Origin: an uncultured Lachnospiraceae bacterium | GTDB lineage: Bacteria > Bacillota > Clostridia > Lachnospirales > Lachnospiraceae | DNA: 64,000 bases | Assembly: GCA_948470755.1 (NCBI GenBank) | Contig: CAOKPU010000005.1 | Span: 1-64,000, forward strand | Reading direction: 5' to 3' | In this document: in pieces, positions 11,217 to 20,368 of the stretch | How positions within the stretch are numbered: position 1 is the first letter of the stretch | How the letters are laid out: every line of letters begins with the position of its first letter | Program-made: the position numbers and the translations under genes | The notes under the pieces: model-generated | The model's input: only the letters and a program-made list of their open reading frames with translations | Databases searched by the model: none | Told to the model about the DNA's origin: nothing

Positions 11217-12569
11217 TTAAGAAGGACTGATTTTCTTTTTAATGATTTCAATTTTGTTTTTCAGATCTTCGTTTGTTTTTAATTCATCGGTTATTTTGTT
11301 AACTCCGTGGATAATTGTGGTATGATCCTTTTTTCCAAGTATTTTTCCTATATTCTGATACGAAGTATCGGTCATGGAACGGCAAAGATACATAACAACT
11401 TGCCTGGGTTCTACAAATTCCGAATTTCTTTTTTTGGAAGTAATGTCTTCCGCTTTTACTCCAAAATGTTCCGCTACTATGCTTATGATAAGGGCAGGGC
11501 TTATTTCTTTTGGCTTGTCCGGATAGATAATGTCTTTTAAAGCTTCCTTTGCCATTTCGATGTTAATTTCCACATTATTTAATTTAGAAAAAGCAATGAT
11601 TTTATTAAATGCCCCTTCCAGCTCCCTGATATTGGATTTGATATTGCTGGCAACATAGGAAAAAACTTCATCGTCTATTTTTTTGTTGAAATTCTCCCCG
11701 TTTTTTTGTAAAATAGCCATTCTTGTTTCGTAATCAGGCGGCTGTATGTCGGCAATCAACCCCCATTCAAATCTGGAACGGAATCTTTCTTCTAAAGTTT
11801 CCATTTCTTTTGGAGGTTTGTCTGAGGATATGATGATCTGCTTTTCTGATGCATGTAATACATTGAAGGTATGAAAAAATTCTTCCTGAGTGCTTTCTTT
11901 TCCTATAATAAACTGGATATCATCGATCAAAAGGACATCTACCGTCCTGTATTTTTCCCTCAGTCTTGTCATATCCGCGGCATTACCGCTGCGGATAGAA
12001 CTGATTACTTCGTTTGTAAACTGTTCGGAAGTGACGTAAAGGACTTTCCTATTAGGGTTTTGTTTTAATATAAAGTGTCCGATCGAATGCATCAGATGGG
12101 TTTTTCCAAGCCCGGCCCCTCCATATATATAAAGGGGGTTGTAAGTATTGCCGGGGGATTCCGCTACTGCAAGAGAAGCGGAATGGGCAAATTTATTATT
12201 GCTTCCTACTACAAAAGTATCGAACCTGTATTTAGGGTTCAGATTCGCTTTTTCATAATTAATATTGTAATAAGGTTTCAGGGCCATGGGATCTTCATTA
12301 TTATTTATATCTTTTTCCAACACAAAAGAGACTTCATAATCATGTTCCATCATTTCCGATATCGTAACTTGAAAATAACTTTTATATTTGTTATTGATAT
12401 AGCTCAAAGCATGGGATTGTTCGGAAGGTATGGAAATAGTTACGATGTCATTTTCGGAACTATAAAAATTTAATTTAGAAATCCATGTATTATAAGATAT
12501 ATTGGATAAATCATATTCTTTTTTTATCGTCTGCTTAATCAGTTCCCAGTTTTCTTCAATAAAATTCAT
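11217..12569 (-). CDS. dnaA: Chromosomal replication initiator protein DnaA
   Basis: A 450-residue initiator. Domain I occupies about residues 1-80, followed by a short variable domain II. The AAA+ domain III has Walker A GGAGLGKT at residues 150-157 and Walker B VLLIDDIQF. Domain IV carries the DnaA signature DHTTIIHGVNKI, which contacts DnaA boxes. GGAGG lies 7 nt upstream of the ATG used; a longer in-frame reading extends into oriC and is not DnaA-like. It reads away from the DnaA-box cluster, so expression is probably subject to DnaA binding there. Confidence 0.98.
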   Translation of the reverse strand: MNFIEENWELIKQTIKKEYDLSNISYNTWISKLNFYSSENDIVTISIPSEQSHALSYINNKYKSYFQVTISEMMEHDYEVSFVLEKDINNNEDPMALKPYYNINYEKANLNPKYRFDTFVVGSNNKFAHSASLAVAESPGNTYNPLYIYGGAGLGKTHLMHSIGHFILKQNPNRKVLYVTSEQFTNEVISSIRSGNAADMTRLREKYRTVDVLLIDDIQFIIGKESTQEEFFHTFNVLHASEKQIIISSDKPPKEMETLEERFRSRFEWGLIADIQPPDYETRMAILQKNGENFNKKIDDEVFSYVASNIKSNIRELEGAFNKIIAFSKLNNVEINIEMAKEALKDIIYPDKPKEISPALIISIVAEHFGVKAEDITSKKRNSEFVEPRQVVMYLCRSMTDTSYQNIGKILGKKDHTTIIHGVNKITDELKTNEDLKNKIEIIKKKISPS

Positions 12570-12666
12570 CGAAATCCTCCATTCTTGCACAGCTACAGTT
12601 TCTGCAAGTATCTTTATCTTAATATAAATAAGATGAAATTTCAAATGATTAATTTTATAAACAAAG

Positions 12667-12960
12667 TTATGCACATATAGGGTATAAGTGAAGGGATAGG
12701 TTCATAAAGATTATAAAGTTTATTTTAAATATGTGCATAATTAAAAAAAATAAAAACATCTAAAAGGAATGGAAAAAGAAAGAATTTCTCTCTATTATTA
12801 AATTGCTATTCTTACCAATGCGGTAATGTTATCCACAAATTATACACAATATGTGTATAATTTTAATTGTGGACAAATATTTCCCAGTTATTGTTGATAA
12901 CTTTTTTGATCTATATTTTGTGGTTTTTTAATAAGGTTTATAACTATATGTTGGGTTGGT
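12667..12960. other. Chromosomal replication origin (oriC) between dnaA and rpmH
   Basis: The 581-bp gap between divergent dnaA and rpmH is very AT-rich and clusters DnaA boxes. Perfect TTATNCACA matches are at 12667-12675 (+), 12732-12740 (-), 12829-12837 (+), 12840-12848 (+) and 12852-12860 (-). One-mismatch boxes are at 12868-12876 (-) and 12892-12900 (-). The core 12829-12900 holds five boxes in 72 bp. The TA-rich stretch after it, about 12900-13020, is the likely unwinding region. I did not find a convincing DnaA-trio repeat by eye. Location next to dnaA and the change of gene polarity support the call. Confidence 0.92.
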
Positions 12961-13024
12961 AAAAATCACGATTTTTACAGTATTTTTTAGGTATTTTTAT
13001 TTCATAAAATTTGTCTTTATTTAC

Positions 13025-13053
13025 TTGACGTATATGCTTTTATCCTTTATAAT
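13025..13053 (+). promoter_or_regulatory. SigA promoter of rpmH-rnpA
   Basis: TTGACG and TATAAT are separated by exactly 17 bp, a near-consensus housekeeping promoter. It lies about 100 bp upstream of rpmH, at the edge of oriC. Confidence 0.85.
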
Positions 13054-13150
13054 CGTAATGATATTTTTCAATACATTTATTTAAATATATTTGCCTGAAA
13101 TAATATAAAAGGTATTATGTATAAGGGCTGGAAAAGGAGGTGCATCGATT

Positions 13151-13285
13151 ATGAAAATGACATTTCAGCCAAATAAAAGAAAAAGGAAAAAAGTCCATGG
13201 TTTCAGGGCGAGAATGAGTACAAAGGGCGGAAGAAGAGTGTTAGCTGCCAGAAGAGCAAAAGGAAGAAAGAGATTATCAGCATAG
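13151..13285 (+). CDS. rpmH: Ribosomal protein L34 (bL34)
   Basis: A 44-residue, highly basic protein beginning [14 protein letters not shown] and ending GRKRLSA, the normal L34 sequence and length. AAGGAGG lies about 10 nt upstream of the ATG. It is the first gene on the right side of oriC, followed by rnpA. A hairpin with a T-run starts at its stop codon. Confidence 0.98.
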   Translation: MKMTFQPNKRKRKKVHGFRARMSTKGGRRVLAARRAKGRKRLSA

Positions 13286-13308
13286 GCCGCATTCATGTGG
13301 CCTTTTTT
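13284..13308 (+). terminator. Terminator/attenuator between rpmH and rnpA
   Basis: AGGCCGC pairs with GTGGCCT over a 6-nt loop and is followed by six T. The stem begins within the rpmH stop codon. Since rnpA lies downstream with no obvious promoter of its own, this probably lets only part of the transcripts through, keeping RnpA far below L34. Confidence 0.75.
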
Positions 13309-13390
13309 CTCTTTAAGGAATATTGGAGAATGGCATATTTTTTATAATGCATGGAATCTCCACAGGCTGGGAAAAGGGGCATTGTTTAAT

Positions 13391-13744
13391 ATGAGATTCT
13401 CAGACTCTTTAAAAAAAAATGATGATTTCAGGAATGTTTATCGAAATGGCAAGTCCTATGCCAATAAGTATCTGGTAATGTATGTATTGAAAAATAACAG
13501 CGAAATAAACAGGATTGGAATATCGGTAAGTAAGAAAGTTGGAAACAGTGTTGTGCGCCATAGGGTGACAAGGCTGGTAAGGGAAAGTTACAGACTACAT
13601 GAAAATATATTTAATAGTGGTTTAGATATAGTAGTCGTTGCGAGAAACAATGCGAAATCGGCTTCTTACGCCGAAATAGAAAGCGCATTAATCCATCTTG
13701 GGAAACTTCATCATATAATAAAAATATTTTTTTATGAAGTTTGA
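13391..13744 (+). CDS. rnpA: Ribonuclease P protein component
   Basis: A 117-residue basic protein that assists the RNase P RNA in maturing tRNA 5' ends. The RNR signature region [18 protein letters not shown] is intact, as is the N-terminal [28 protein letters not shown] lies upstream of the ATG; a longer in-frame reading adds 32 residues with no family resemblance. It overlaps the upstream end of the yidD reading frame and shares its transcript. Confidence 0.96.
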   Translation: MRFSDSLKKNDDFRNVYRNGKSYANKYLVMYVLKNNSEINRIGISVSKKVGNSVVRHRVTRLVRESYRLHENIFNSGLDIVVVARNNAKSASYAEIESALIHLGKLHHIIKIFFYEV

Positions 13745-13757
13745 TTTGAAAATGGCT

Positions 13758-13967
13758 ATGAAAAAATTAATGATTTACATGATACGATTCTATAGAAAGT
13801 ATATTTCTCCTATGAAATCTACGAAATGTCCTTATATACCTACCTGTTCGGAGTATGGCCTGGAAGCGGTAATGAAATATGGAGCTTTTAAAGGAGGGCT
13901 TTTGGCGGTCTGGAGGATACTGAGGTGCAATCCTTTTTCTAAAGGAGGATATGACCCCGTTCCATAG
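13758..13967 (+). CDS. yidD: Membrane protein insertion efficiency factor YidD
   Basis: A 69-residue small protein with the diagnostic [14 protein letters not shown] and [15 protein letters not shown] motifs and an N-terminal amphipathic/hydrophobic segment. YidD helps YidC and Sec insert membrane proteins. I chose the ATG giving [18 protein letters not shown], the usual YidD N-terminus. Two upstream ATGs, the first overlapping the end of rnpA, would add 2 or 8 residues, and none has a strong ribosome binding site, so coupling to rnpA translation is likely. Confidence 0.93.
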   Translation: MKKLMIYMIRFYRKYISPMKSTKCPYIPTCSEYGLEAVMKYGAFKGGLLAVWRILRCNPFSKGGYDPVP

Positions 13968-14017
13968 AGTCAAATATCCCATTACAAATAATAATTAAAA
14001 GTGTAGGAGGAAAGAAA

Positions 14018-15313
14018 TTGCCTGGTATAATTTTAACTCAGAATCAGACTTTTCTTATAGGTCCGGTTGCAAAGCTGCTTGGATATATAATGGAGGGGAT
14101 CTTTTTCTGTTTGGACAAGATTGGTATTCCAAATATTGGTTTATCTATTATTTTATTTACGATCGTAATATATCTTCTTATGATGCCGCTTACGATTAAA
14201 CAGCAGAAATTTTCAAAACTTTCTGCGAAGATGAATCCTGAACTTCAGGCTATTCAGGCAAAATATAAGAATAAAAAAGATAATGATTCTATGATGAAAA
14301 TGAATGAAGAAACGCAGGCTGTATATGCAAAGTATGGAGTGTCCGCTACGGGAAGCTGTGTGCAGCTTTTGATTCAGATGCCTATTTTATTTGCATTGTA
14401 CCGCGTTATTTATTCGATGCCTGCTTATGTAGGGAAAATCAAAGAAGCTTTTTTCCCTTTAGTGGACGAGCTTATTGCACAATCGGGGAGCGTAGAATTT
14501 ATCCAGACTTTTAAAGATGCCGCTATGTTTACAAAACAGTTTTCCAATGAAGCTTTTACAAGCGGTAATATGGATTATATAAGGAATACTTTTATCGATG
14601 TATTAAATCGTGCTTCTACGTTGGAATGGCATAGCATAGCTGAAAAATTCCCTTCTTTATCTGCCGATGTAGGCACTACATTGGAAACGTTGGAAAGGTA
14701 TAATAATTTTTTAGGGCTGAACATAGGAAATTCCCCTTCTTTTATAGTAAAAGAAGCTATTGCATCAGGTACTTATATTATGGTGGCGGCGGCTATTGCC
14801 GTTCCTCTTTTATCGGCAGTTACCCAGTGGATCAATACAAAATTGATGCCTCAGCCGGAAAGTAATAATTCCCAGGATAATACAATGGCTTCTTCCATGA
14901 AAACAATGAATTATATGATGCCTGTTATGTCGGCGATTTTTTGCTATACGCTTCCGGCAGGTATGGGGCTTTACTGGATTGCTGGCTCTGTTGTAAGAAG
15001 TATCCAGCAGGTGATCATCAATAAGCATATTGATAAGATGGATTTGGATGAATTAATTAAAAAGAATGTGGAAAAAAGAAATAAAAAGCTGGAAAAATCA
15101 GGCATTAATCCAAAAACGATAAATAATTATGCAAATATGAATACAAGAAATATTTCGTCGAAAGCTTCTTCCGTTTCTTCCATGACACAGGAGGAAAGGG
15201 ACTTGGCAATGAAGAAGTCTACGGAATATTACAACAAGAATGCGAAGCCGGGAAGTATTGCTGCAAAAGCTAATATGGTGAAGCAGTATAATGAAAAAAA
15301 TAACAAAAAATAA
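14018..15313 (+). CDS. yidC: Membrane protein insertase YidC/SpoIIIJ (Oxa1 family)
   Basis: A 431-residue insertase that folds membrane proteins into the cytoplasmic membrane. The core helices follow the Gram-positive order, with a long cytoplasmic loop after the first (KLSAKMNPELQAIQAKYKNK). Later helices contain VQLLIQMPILFALYRVIY and a PAGMGLYWIAGSVV segment. The C-terminal tail is long, basic and Asn-rich. Translation starts at TTG, with AGGAGG 7 nt upstream. There is an insertion in the second external segment of about residues 150-240 compared with B. subtilis SpoIIIJ, as is common in clostridia. The usual lipobox cysteine of Bacillus SpoIIIJ is not evident. Confidence 0.95.
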   Translation: MPGIILTQNQTFLIGPVAKLLGYIMEGIFFCLDKIGIPNIGLSIILFTIVIYLLMMPLTIKQQKFSKLSAKMNPELQAIQAKYKNKKDNDSMMKMNEETQAVYAKYGVSATGSCVQLLIQMPILFALYRVIYSMPAYVGKIKEAFFPLVDELIAQSGSVEFIQTFKDAAMFTKQFSNEAFTSGNMDYIRNTFIDVLNRASTLEWHSIAEKFPSLSADVGTTLETLERYNNFLGLNIGNSPSFIVKEAIASGTYIMVAAAIAVPLLSAVTQWINTKLMPQPESNNSQDNTMASSMKTMNYMMPVMSAIFCYTLPAGMGLYWIAGSVVRSIQQVIINKHIDKMDLDELIKKNVEKRNKKLEKSGINPKTINNYANMNTRNISSKASSVSSMTQEERDLAMKKSTEYYNKNAKPGSIAAKANMVKQYNEKNNKK

Positions 15314-15330
15314 AACGGGAGGGTATCATC

Positions 15331-15954
15331 ATGGAATATATGGAAGTATCAGCAAAGACAGTAAATGATGCGATTACGGAAGCTTGCCGGAAATTGCTTG
15401 TGACGAGTGATAAACTGGATTATATTGTGGTGGAAGAGGGTTCTTCAGGATTCCTTGGTTTAGGGTCAAAACCGGCTATTATTAAAGCAAGGGTAAAATC
15501 TTCCGTAAAGGATAAGGCAAAGGAATTTCTTGATAGTGTTTTTGAAGCCATGAACCTTATCGTAGTGGTGGATATTAAATATGATGAATTGGATAATTAT
15601 ATGGATATTGATCTGAGCGGGGATGAAATGGGAGTCCTTATAGGAAAAAGAGGGCAGACTTTAGATTCTCTGCAATATCTTGTTTCTTTGGTGGTTAATA
15701 AAGAAGCTGAGAATTATATAAGAGTAAAAGTAGATACGGAAAATTACAGGCAGAGGAGAAAAGAAACCCTCGAAAATCTGGCAAAGAATATTGCTTATAA
15801 AGTAAAGAGGACAAAACGTCCCGTTTCCCTTGAACCTATGAATCCTTATGAAAGAAGAATTATCCATTCAGCTTTGCAGAATGATAAGTATGTAACAACC
15901 CATAGTGAGGGAGAAGAACCGTTCCGCAGGGTAGTCGTTACTTTAAGGAAATAG
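15331..15954 (+). CDS. jag: RNA-binding protein Jag/KhpB
   Basis: A 207-residue protein with a Jag N-terminal domain (about 1-50), a KH domain with GVLIGKRGQTLDSLQYL near residues 95-112, and an R3H domain containing NPYERRIIHSALQ. KhpB with KhpA binds many RNAs and affects cell elongation and envelope functions in Gram-positives. The gene follows yidC by 17 bp, the conserved arrangement. A terminator follows. Confidence 0.95.
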   Translation: MEYMEVSAKTVNDAITEACRKLLVTSDKLDYIVVEEGSSGFLGLGSKPAIIKARVKSSVKDKAKEFLDSVFEAMNLIVVVDIKYDELDNYMDIDLSGDEMGVLIGKRGQTLDSLQYLVSLVVNKEAENYIRVKVDTENYRQRRKETLENLAKNIAYKVKRTKRPVSLEPMNPYERRIIHSALQNDKYVTTHSEGEEPFRRVVVTLRK

Positions 15955-15965
15955 GAATATATGAT

Positions 15966-16001
15966 AAAAACCCTTGGAATGATATAGATTCAAGGGTTTT
16001 T
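15966..16001 (+). terminator. Rho-independent terminator after jag
   Basis: AAAACCCTTG(G)AAT pairs with ATTCAAGGGTTTTT with one bulge; the 3' side is a T-run. It ends the rpmH-to-jag transcript. Confidence 0.85.
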
Positions 16002-16045
16002 GTAAATTTATCCCTTTATTTATATTATTAGGAGTTTAGTATTTT

Positions 16046-17509
16046 ATGGAAAATGATACTATTGCGGCGATAGCTACCGGATTGACAAATTCCGGAATTG
16101 GCATTGTAAGGATAAGCGGGGAAGATGCAATAAAAATTGTGGATAAGATTTATCAATCGAAATCAGGGGAATATTGTTTTCATAAGTATAAATCTCATAC
16201 GATCCATTATGGATATATTGTGGATAGGGATAATATTGATGATGCTTTTGATGGTGAAGAGGGTAAGAGTAGGGCAAATGGAAAAAATAGGATAATAGAT
16301 GAAGTGATGGTAAGCTTGATGAAAGCTCCTAATAGTTATACGGCAGAGGACACTGTTGAGATTAATTGCCATGGGGGTATCCTTATGGTAAAAAAAATTT
16401 TGGAGACTGTAATAAAAAATGGAGCCAGGCTTGCGGATCCCGGGGAATTTACAAAGAAAGCTTTCTTAAACGGAAGGATAGATTTATCAAAAGCAGAAGC
16501 TGTTATGGATGTCATTTCTTCTAAAAATAAATTTGCTTTGGAAAATTCTATAGCGCAGTTAAATGGATCTGTTTTTAAAATTATCAAAAAACTAAGGAAT
16601 GATTTGATTTATGAGATTGCATTTATAGAATCCGCTTTAGATGATCCTGAACATATCAGTTTGGAAGGATATCATGAAAAGCTGGAAAAGAAAACAAAAG
16701 ATATCTTATCTTGTTTAAAAAAACTGTTGGATTCTGCAGAGAACGGTAAAATATTAAAAGAGGGGATCCGGACAGTTATTATAGGTAAGCCAAATGCCGG
16801 GAAGTCGTCTTTCTTAAATAGATTGGTTGGAGAAGAAAAAGCGATTGTAACGGATATTGCCGGGACTACGAGGGATGTGCTGCAGGAAAATGTTTATTTA
16901 AATGGAATTCATCTGAATATAATTGATACGGCGGGAATCCGCTATACGGAAGATACCGTGGAAAAAATAGGAGTGGAAAAAGCAAGGAAATATGCCAGGG
17001 AAGCAGATTTAATTGTTTATATTGTGGATGTTTCCGTTCCTTTGGATGAGAGCGATTATGATATAATTCAAATGATATCAGATCGAAATTTTATTATACT
17101 TTTAAATAAAACGGATCTTGATATTTTAGTTAATGAGGATATAATCAGGCATGAAGTAAAAAATAAATATGGGAAAGATTTTTTTGATAAAATTCATTTT
17201 ATAGAAACTTCTATTAAAGAAAATAAAGGGATAGATGAGTTTGAAGATGTCATAAGAAAAATGTTTTTTAAAGGGGATATTTCTTTTAATGATGAAGTGA
17301 TTATTACCAACTTACGCCATAAAGAAGCAATTTTGGATGCTTATGAAAGTATGCTTCAAGTAAGAAAAAGCCTTGAAGACAAGATGCCGGAAGATTTTTA
17401 TTCTATTGATCTGATGAGTTCTTATGCATCTTTAGGCAGGGTTATTGGGGAAGAAGTAGGGGAAGATTTGGTGAATGAGATTTTTTCAAAATTTTGTATG
17501 GGTAAATAA
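16046..17509 (+). CDS. mnmE: tRNA modification GTPase MnmE
   Basis: A 487-residue protein that works with MnmG to modify U34 of tRNAs. It has the N-terminal folate-binding domain, a helical domain, and an embedded G domain with GKPNAGKSS near residue 246, DTAG and NKTD. It ends FCMGK; the cysteine of the C-terminal C(I/L/M)GK motif is present. It is followed by mnmG and rsmG in the universal order and probably starts a new transcript after the jag terminator. Confidence 0.97.
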   Translation: MENDTIAAIATGLTNSGIGIVRISGEDAIKIVDKIYQSKSGEYCFHKYKSHTIHYGYIVDRDNIDDAFDGEEGKSRANGKNRIIDEVMVSLMKAPNSYTAEDTVEINCHGGILMVKKILETVIKNGARLADPGEFTKKAFLNGRIDLSKAEAVMDVISSKNKFALENSIAQLNGSVFKIIKKLRNDLIYEIAFIESALDDPEHISLEGYHEKLEKKTKDILSCLKKLLDSAENGKILKEGIRTVIIGKPNAGKSSFLNRLVGEEKAIVTDIAGTTRDVLQENVYLNGIHLNIIDTAGIRYTEDTVEKIGVEKARKYAREADLIVYIVDVSVPLDESDYDIIQMISDRNFIILLNKTDLDILVNEDIIRHEVKNKYGKDFFDKIHFIETSIKENKGIDEFEDVIRKMFFKGDISFNDEVIITNLRHKEAILDAYESMLQVRKSLEDKMPEDFYSIDLMSSYASLGRVIGEEVGEDLVNEIFSKFCMGK

Positions 17510-17549
17510 ATTGATGATTATGCAATAATGAAAGAGAGAGGGATTCTTA

Positions 17550-19448
17550 ATGCCAGGAACAGGATTTTTGGAAAAAGTGGATGTTTGCGTGGTGGGGGCC
17601 GGACATGCAGGATGTGAAGCAGCTTTAGCCTGTGCCAGGCTTGGACTGGATACGGTTATATTTACAGTAAGTGTAGACAGTATTGCTTTAATGCCTTGTA
17701 ATCCTAATATTGGAGGTTCTTCTAAAGGACATTTGGTAAGAGAAGTGGATGCCCTTGGGGGAGAAATGGGAAAAGTAATTGATAAGACTTTTATACAATC
17801 GAAAATGTTAAATCGATCAAAAGGCCCTGCAGTTCATTCTCTAAGGGCGCAGGCAGATAAGGCGGAATACTCCAGGGAAATGAGAAGGGTTCTTGAGAAT
17901 CAGGATAGGCTTACTATAAAACAGGCAGAAGTTTGTGATATTTTTGTAAAAGATAATAAGATTACAGGGATTAAGACTTTTACGGGAGCTACTTATGAAT
18001 GTAAGGCGGTTATTCTTTGTACTGGAACTTATTTAAAAGCAAGATGTCTTTGTGGAGAAGCAATTACATATACCGGCCCGAATGGTTTACAGGCGGCGAA
18101 TCATTTGACGGATTCTTTATTAAAACTTGGGATAGAAATGAGAAGATTTAAGACAGGGACCCCGGCCCGGATGGATAAAAGAAGTATTGATTTTTCTAAA
18201 ATGGAGGAACAGTTTGGAGATGACAGGATTGTGCCGTTTTCTTTTTCCACGGATCCCGGGGATGTTCAAATTGATCAGGTTTCCTGTTGGCTTACTTATA
18301 CAAATGAGGGAACTCATGAAATAATTAAAAACAATTTAGATCGTTCTCCTATTTATGCAGGTGTTATAGAAGGGACGGGTCCAAGATATTGTCCTTCTAT
18401 TGAGGATAAGGTCATTAAATTTGCGGATAAAGAAAGGCATCAGGTATTTATCGAACCGGAAGGGTTATATACAAATGAAATGTATGTTGGGGGTATGTCT
18501 TCTTCTCTTCCGGAAGATGTCCAGATTGCTATGTATCGTACTGTCCCCGGACTGGAAAATTGTAAGATAGTCAGAAATGCTTATGCTATAGAGTATGATT
18601 GTATTAATCCGAAACAATTGCTTCCTACTTTGGAGTTTAAAAAAATAAAGGGCCTTTTCAGCGGGGGGCAGTTTAATGGGAGCAGCGGTTATGAAGAAGC
18701 GGCGGCTCAAGGGCTTATGGCTGGGATAAATGCCGCTCTTTCTATTCAGGGAAAAGAACAGATTATATTGGATCGTTCGGAAGCATATATCGGTGTGTTG
18801 ATTGACGATTTAGTGACAAAAGATAATTTTGAACCTTATCGTATGATGACTTCCAGGGCGGAGTACAGGCTTTTGCTTCGTCAGGATAATGCGGATTTGC
18901 GTCTTAGGGAAAAGGGATATCAGGTTGGGCTTGTGTCCAGGGAAGCTTATGAAGCTGTCCTTTTGAAAAAGGAATTGATTGAGAAAGAAGTGGGACGTTT
19001 GAAAAAGCTTTCCATAGGGGCTTCTAAAAAAATTCAGGAGTTTTTGGTTTCAAAGGGAAGTTCTGAATTAAAGACAGGAACAAATATGGCTGAACTTATG
19101 TGTCGCCCTGAATTATCATATGATATCCTTTCCGAAATTGATGAGAATAGGAATGATTTGCCGGAGGATGTAATCCAACAGGTAGAAATTGAAATAAAAT
19201 ATGAAGGCTATATCTCGAGGCAGTTAAAACAAGTGAAACAATTTAAAAAAATGGAAAATAAAAAAATCCCGGATAATCTGGATTATAATGATATTGGCAG
19301 CCTTAGGCTGGAAGCAAGACAAAAACTGATGGATTATCGGCCTTTGTCGGTAGGACAGGCTTCCCGGATTTCCGGCGTATCGCCGGCGGATATTTCTGTT
19401 TTGCTTATTTATCTGGAGCAATTTCAAAAAAAGGATGAAAACAAATAA
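17550..19448 (+). CDS. mnmG: tRNA uridine-5-carboxymethylaminomethyl modification enzyme MnmG
   Basis: A 632-residue FAD enzyme, partner of MnmE. The Rossmann FAD motif is [14 protein letters not shown] near residues 14-27, and the signature [11 protein letters not shown] and [13 protein letters not shown] are present. The C-terminal helical domain that binds MnmE ends with [29 protein letters not shown] stands upstream of the ATG. Length is normal. Confidence 0.98.
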   Translation: MPGTGFLEKVDVCVVGAGHAGCEAALACARLGLDTVIFTVSVDSIALMPCNPNIGGSSKGHLVREVDALGGEMGKVIDKTFIQSKMLNRSKGPAVHSLRAQADKAEYSREMRRVLENQDRLTIKQAEVCDIFVKDNKITGIKTFTGATYECKAVILCTGTYLKARCLCGEAITYTGPNGLQAANHLTDSLLKLGIEMRRFKTGTPARMDKRSIDFSKMEEQFGDDRIVPFSFSTDPGDVQIDQVSCWLTYTNEGTHEIIKNNLDRSPIYAGVIEGTGPRYCPSIEDKVIKFADKERHQVFIEPEGLYTNEMYVGGMSSSLPEDVQIAMYRTVPGLENCKIVRNAYAIEYDCINPKQLLPTLEFKKIKGLFSGGQFNGSSGYEEAAAQGLMAGINAALSIQGKEQIILDRSEAYIGVLIDDLVTKDNFEPYRMMTSRAEYRLLLRQDNADLRLREKGYQVGLVSREAYEAVLLKKELIEKEVGRLKKLSIGASKKIQEFLVSKGSSELKTGTNMAELMCRPELSYDILSEIDENRNDLPEDVIQQVEIEIKYEGYISRQLKQVKQFKKMENKKIPDNLDYNDIGSLRLEARQKLMDYRPLSVGQASRISGVSPADISVLLIYLEQFQKKDENK

Positions 19449-19469
19449 TATTTAAATAAGGTTGGAAAA

Positions 19470-20213
19470 TTGGAAAATAGAAAAGAATATGATTTAACAC
19501 AGTTTAAAAATGATTTGAAAGAGTTGCATCTTGATTTGGATCAGGAACAGATATGTCGGTTTATCCGATATTATGAGCTTCTTGTAGAGTGGAATTCGTT
19601 TATGAATTTGACGGCGATTACGGAATTTGATGAAGTAATGAAGAAGCATTTCATAGATAGTTTATCTTTGATAAAAGCTTATGAATTGAAAAATAAAGGA
19701 AGAGGATTAAGTTTGATTGATGTGGGATCTGGGGCAGGTTTTCCCGGGATACCCCTTAAAATCGTTTTTCCTGATATGAAAGTCACTTTGCTTGATTCCC
19801 TTAAAAAAAGGATTCATTTTTTAGATCAGGTTATATCAGAATTAAATCTAAAGGATGTTAAAACCATTCATGGGAGAGCGGAAGATTATGCAAAGCCTGG
19901 TAAACTGAGGGAGAAATTTGATTTATGTGTTTCCAGGGCAGTGGCGAATCTTTCTACCCTTTCTGAATATTGTATTCCTTTTGTAAAAATGAATGGAAGG
20001 TTTATTTGCTATAAATCGGAAAAACTTTTAGAAGAATTGCCATATGCGGATAGGGCAATCTTTGTATTGGGGGGAAAGATGGAGAAGAAAATAGATTATA
20101 AACTTCCTTTTTCTGATATATACAGAAACTTGCTTGTTATCAAAAAAGTAAAAAGAACCCCTTTACAATATCCAAGAAAAGCGGGCCTTCCTTCTAAAGA
20201 ACCGATTGATTGA
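19470..20213 (+). CDS. rsmG: 16S rRNA (guanine-527-N7)-methyltransferase RsmG
   Basis: A 247-residue SAM-dependent methyltransferase. The SAM motif is LIDVGSGAGFPGIPL near residues 75-90, preceded by FMNLTAITEFDE and followed by VSRAVANLSTL. The start is TTG with AAGGTTGG upstream. It closes the mnmE-mnmG-rsmG cluster. In B. subtilis noc, soj and spo0J follow directly; here five unrelated genes intervene before parA and no noc is seen. Confidence 0.96.
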   Translation: MENRKEYDLTQFKNDLKELHLDLDQEQICRFIRYYELLVEWNSFMNLTAITEFDEVMKKHFIDSLSLIKAYELKNKGRGLSLIDVGSGAGFPGIPLKIVFPDMKVTLLDSLKKRIHFLDQVISELNLKDVKTIHGRAEDYAKPGKLREKFDLCVSRAVANLSTLSEYCIPFVKMNGRFICYKSEKLLEELPYADRAIFVLGGKMEKKIDYKLPFSDIYRNLLVIKKVKRTPLQYPRKAGLPSKEPID

Positions 20214-20225
20214 ATTATTGGAATT

Positions 20226-20268
20226 TTGACTCTGAAAGCAATGAGCCTTACGTTTGCAATAGAGTCAA
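20226..20268 (+). terminator. Hairpin after rsmG
   Basis: TTGACTCT pairs with AGAGTCAA, with an inner GCAA/TTGC pairing; GCGTTTT follows. It is a likely terminator for rsmG, though the T-run is short. Confidence 0.55.
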
Positions 20269-20283
20269 GCGTTTTAATATTGA

Positions 20284-20333
20284 ATAATAGATGGTACAAA
20301 AAATTATCCGACATTTTTTGAGCCATCTATTAT
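20284..20333. terminator. Long imperfect palindrome between convergent rsmG and hydrolase genes
   Basis: An 11-bp outer stem (TAATAGATGG with CCATCTATTA plus one pair) and an 8-bp inner stem (CAAAAAAT with ATTTTTTG) are separated by a 2-nt mismatch. It lies between the two convergent genes and probably acts as a bidirectional terminator. Confidence 0.65.
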
Positions 20334-20368
20334 GTATTACTTAAAAATAATATTTTCATTGTTTTTCT

